5,874 nt of DNA from JAEMQF01 sp031396305. Its GTDB lineage: Bacteria; Pseudomonadota; Gammaproteobacteria; Burkholderiales; Burkholderiaceae_C. Both the position numbers and the translations under genes were made by a program. The stretch spans positions 1 to 5,874 of the forward strand of contig JANNKM010000154.1 in assembly GCA_031396305.1 (NCBI GenBank). The letters run 5' to 3'. The notes below the pieces were generated by a model. The model was not told the DNA's origin and ran no database searches. It worked only from the letters and a program-made list of their open reading frames with translations. Below, piece by piece: positions 4,418 to 5,874 of the stretch. Each line of letters begins with the position of its first letter. Positions within the stretch are counted from its first letter, which is position 1.

Positions 4418-5874
4418 ATGCCGCTGAACCGCTTCTTGTCCCGGCTGATCTGGTGGTGTGTCGCGCCCCTCGCGCTGCTGGCAGCGTATCTCGCCGTCGA
4501 CTATGTTCGCCATGAACATGAGGAGCACGACCTCGAAGCGCAGCGCCTGGCGGCGGCACTTGCGACGACGATCGACCGTGACCTGGACACGCGCATCGCC
4601 GCGCTGCGGATCCTGGCCACGTCGCCGCTCGCCGACGACGCCACGCGCTGGCCCGATCTGTACCAGCTGGCGCAAGGGTTTCGCCAGAGTTTCGGCACCG
4701 ACGTGATCTTGGCGAGCGTGGACCGGCGCGTGCACTTCATGACGCGCGCGCCGCTGGGAACGCTTTTGCCCGAGCTGCCGCGACCCCAGGGTCACTCCGG
4801 GATGCAGGCCGCGGTGGAAACCGCCAAACCCGGGGTCAGCGATGTCTTCCGCGATCCATTCGGCGGCAACGAGCTGCTGGTGGCGGTGTCGGTGCCGGCC
4901 GTGCGCGACGGCAAGGTCGCCTTGGTCATCGCAACGGCAATCCCGCTGCGCGATTTCCAGAAACACCTCCACAAGCTGGGCCTGCACCACGGCTGGTCGG
5001 CGGCGCTGCTCGATGGTACGGGCGCCAGCATCGCGCGCTCCCCGGTCAATGCTGAAGCCACGGGCTCGAATACCGCCAGCGCCCAGCGCTTTACGGCGCG
5101 CACGACAGCGGCGCCCTGGTCGGTGGCGCTCGACATTCCGCTCGCGGTCTACCTTGCGCCGCTGGCGCAGGCCGCAGCCACGCTGGCGATCGCGGTTCTT
5201 GGCGGTACGCTGGCCGGGGTGCTGGGCGGCATGTTCGCCGCGCGCCGGCTCGGCAATGCGCTGCGTTCTCTGGCTGAGACACCGGCGCGCGGGGCGCCCG
5301 CCCCGGACATCGCGGAGATCGCTGCGGTGCGTCGTTTGCTCGACGCGTCGCTCGAGACTCGCGATCAGGCGGAAGCGGCGCTGCTGAAATCGCACGCCGA
5401 GCTGCAGCGCCTGTTTGCGCAAGCCGACAGCGTCCAGGAAAACGAGCGCCAACGCATCGCGCTCGAACTGCACGACGACCTGCAGCAGACACTCGCGGCC
5501 ATCAGCATCAACGTTGCCGCGCTCGGCGAGCGCGCCGGCAACGACGCGACGAGCCAGGCGATCGTCGCCGACATCGACGACCTCGCCGCGTCGGCGATTG
5601 CTTCCACGCGGCGCATCGTCAGCGACCTGCGGCCGCAGATCCTTGAAGACCTCGGCCTCGTGCCGGCCCTCGAGGTGCTGGCCGAGCAGTTCAGCGCACG
5701 CAACGGCATTGACTGCCGGTTCGAGGCCCAGGAGGAAGCCGGCGCACGGCTGCTGGCCTGCCCGGCCCTGGCCACCAGCCTGTACCGTGTGGCCCAGGAG
5801 GCGCTCAACAACGTCGCCAAGCATGCCCAGGCCACGCGCGTCGAGATCCGCTACACCGAGACCGACGGCCCGGT
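4418..5874 (+). CDS. Membrane-bound sensor histidine kinase, HisKA_3 type (3' end beyond window)
   Basis: The visible part is 485 codons plus two bases, open to the window edge. Membrane helix 1 covers about residues 9-27 (LIWWCVAPLALLAAYLAVDY). A periplasmic sensor region of about 215 residues follows (about 30-243), in the style of a Cache/PDC domain: a long first helix (LAAALATTIDRDLDTRIAAL), then GVSDVFRDPFGGNELLVAVS and a strand with AVRDGKVALVIATAIPL. Membrane helix 2 is about 244-277 (LAPLAQAAATLAIAVLGGTL and following). A coiled-coil-like linker without an obvious HAMP domain leads to HisKA_3 (ENERQRIALELHDDLQQTLA) with phospho-acceptor H352. The HATPase N-box YRVAQEALNNVAKHAQA (N465) is present; the G-boxes lie past the window. 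The start is fixed by AGGAGG. It follows the response regulator by 11 bp, so it is co-transcribed and probably signals to that regulator, or to one encoded further downstream. The Cache assignment rests on layout and is less certain than the kinase call. Confidence 0.92.
   Translation, partial: MPLNRFLSRLIWWCVAPLALLAAYLAVDYVRHEHEEHDLEAQRLAAALATTIDRDLDTRIAALRILATSPLADDATRWPDLYQLAQGFRQSFGTDVILASVDRRVHFMTRAPLGTLLPELPRPQGHSGMQAAVETAKPGVSDVFRDPFGGNELLVAVSVPAVRDGKVALVIATAIPLRDFQKHLHKLGLHHGWSAALLDGTGASIARSPVNAEATGSNTASAQRFTARTTAAPWSVALDIPLAVYLAPLAQAAATLAIAVLGGTLAGVLGGMFAARRLGNALRSLAETPARGAPAPDIAEIAAVRRLLDASLETRDQAEAALLKSHAELQRLFAQADSVQENERQRIALELHDDLQQTLAAISINVAALGERAGNDATSQAIVADIDDLAASAIASTRRIVSDLRPQILEDLGLVPALEVLAEQFSARNGIDCRFEAQEEAGARLLACPALATSLYRVAQEALNNVAKHAQATRVEIRYTETDGP

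Noticed and set aside
4346..5824. A 492-codon open frame on the minus strand opposite the second kinase and the end of the response regulator.
   Set aside because: Its translation is Arg/Gly/Gln-rich and low in complexity with no recognisable domain, as expected antisense to a high-GC gene. The plus strand encodes a clear kinase with a consensus ribosome site.

Overview
The window is GC-rich DNA with strongly G/C-biased third codon positions. Its protein style and gene families (BON-domain stress protein, GtrA, Crp/Fnr regulator, NarL-type two-component genes) suggest a betaproteobacterium, probably Burkholderiales and perhaps Comamonadaceae. That placement comes from family knowledge, not from a database search. 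No RNA genes, CRISPR array, insertion sequence or transposase is visible.

Layout. (1) 45-547, minus: a BON-domain gene that looks broken. Its start and first 27 codons are in one frame, and the rest of the protein continues in another after an apparent internal deletion that removed most of the first BON domain. (2) About 648-1064, plus: a small four-helix GtrA-family membrane protein, divergent from the BON gene. (3) 1031-1903, minus: a Crp/Fnr-family regulator with an FNR-type recognition helix but no FNR-type N-terminal cysteine cluster. It carries a long basic C-terminal tail that overlaps the 3' end of the GtrA gene by 34 bp. (4) 1904-2148: a 245-bp divergent regulatory region holding a perfect 14-bp FNR/FixK-type palindrome at 2082-2095. 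(5) 2149-3711, plus: a soluble PAS-PAS histidine kinase of the NarL/HisKA_3 type. Its second PAS domain is interrupted in frame by a roughly 70-bp GC-rich palindromic element. (6) 3708-4406, plus: a NarL/LuxR-type response regulator overlapping the kinase by ATGA. (7) 4418 to the window end, plus: a second, membrane-bound HisKA_3 histidine kinase with a periplasmic sensor region, cut off inside its ATPase domain.

How the genes may work together. Genes 5-7 form a tight kinase-regulator-kinase operon, which suggests that one response regulator is fed by a cytoplasmic and a periplasmic sensor. The first PAS domain of the cytoplasmic kinase aligns with the heme PAS of FixL and keeps candidate proximal His (H67) and distal Arg (R89) positions. 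The promoter region carries an FNR-type site next to an FNR-type regulator gene. Together these suggest an oxygen- or redox-responsive regulatory module. This is inference: heme binding, the regulator's cofactor and the direction of regulation cannot be read from DNA alone.
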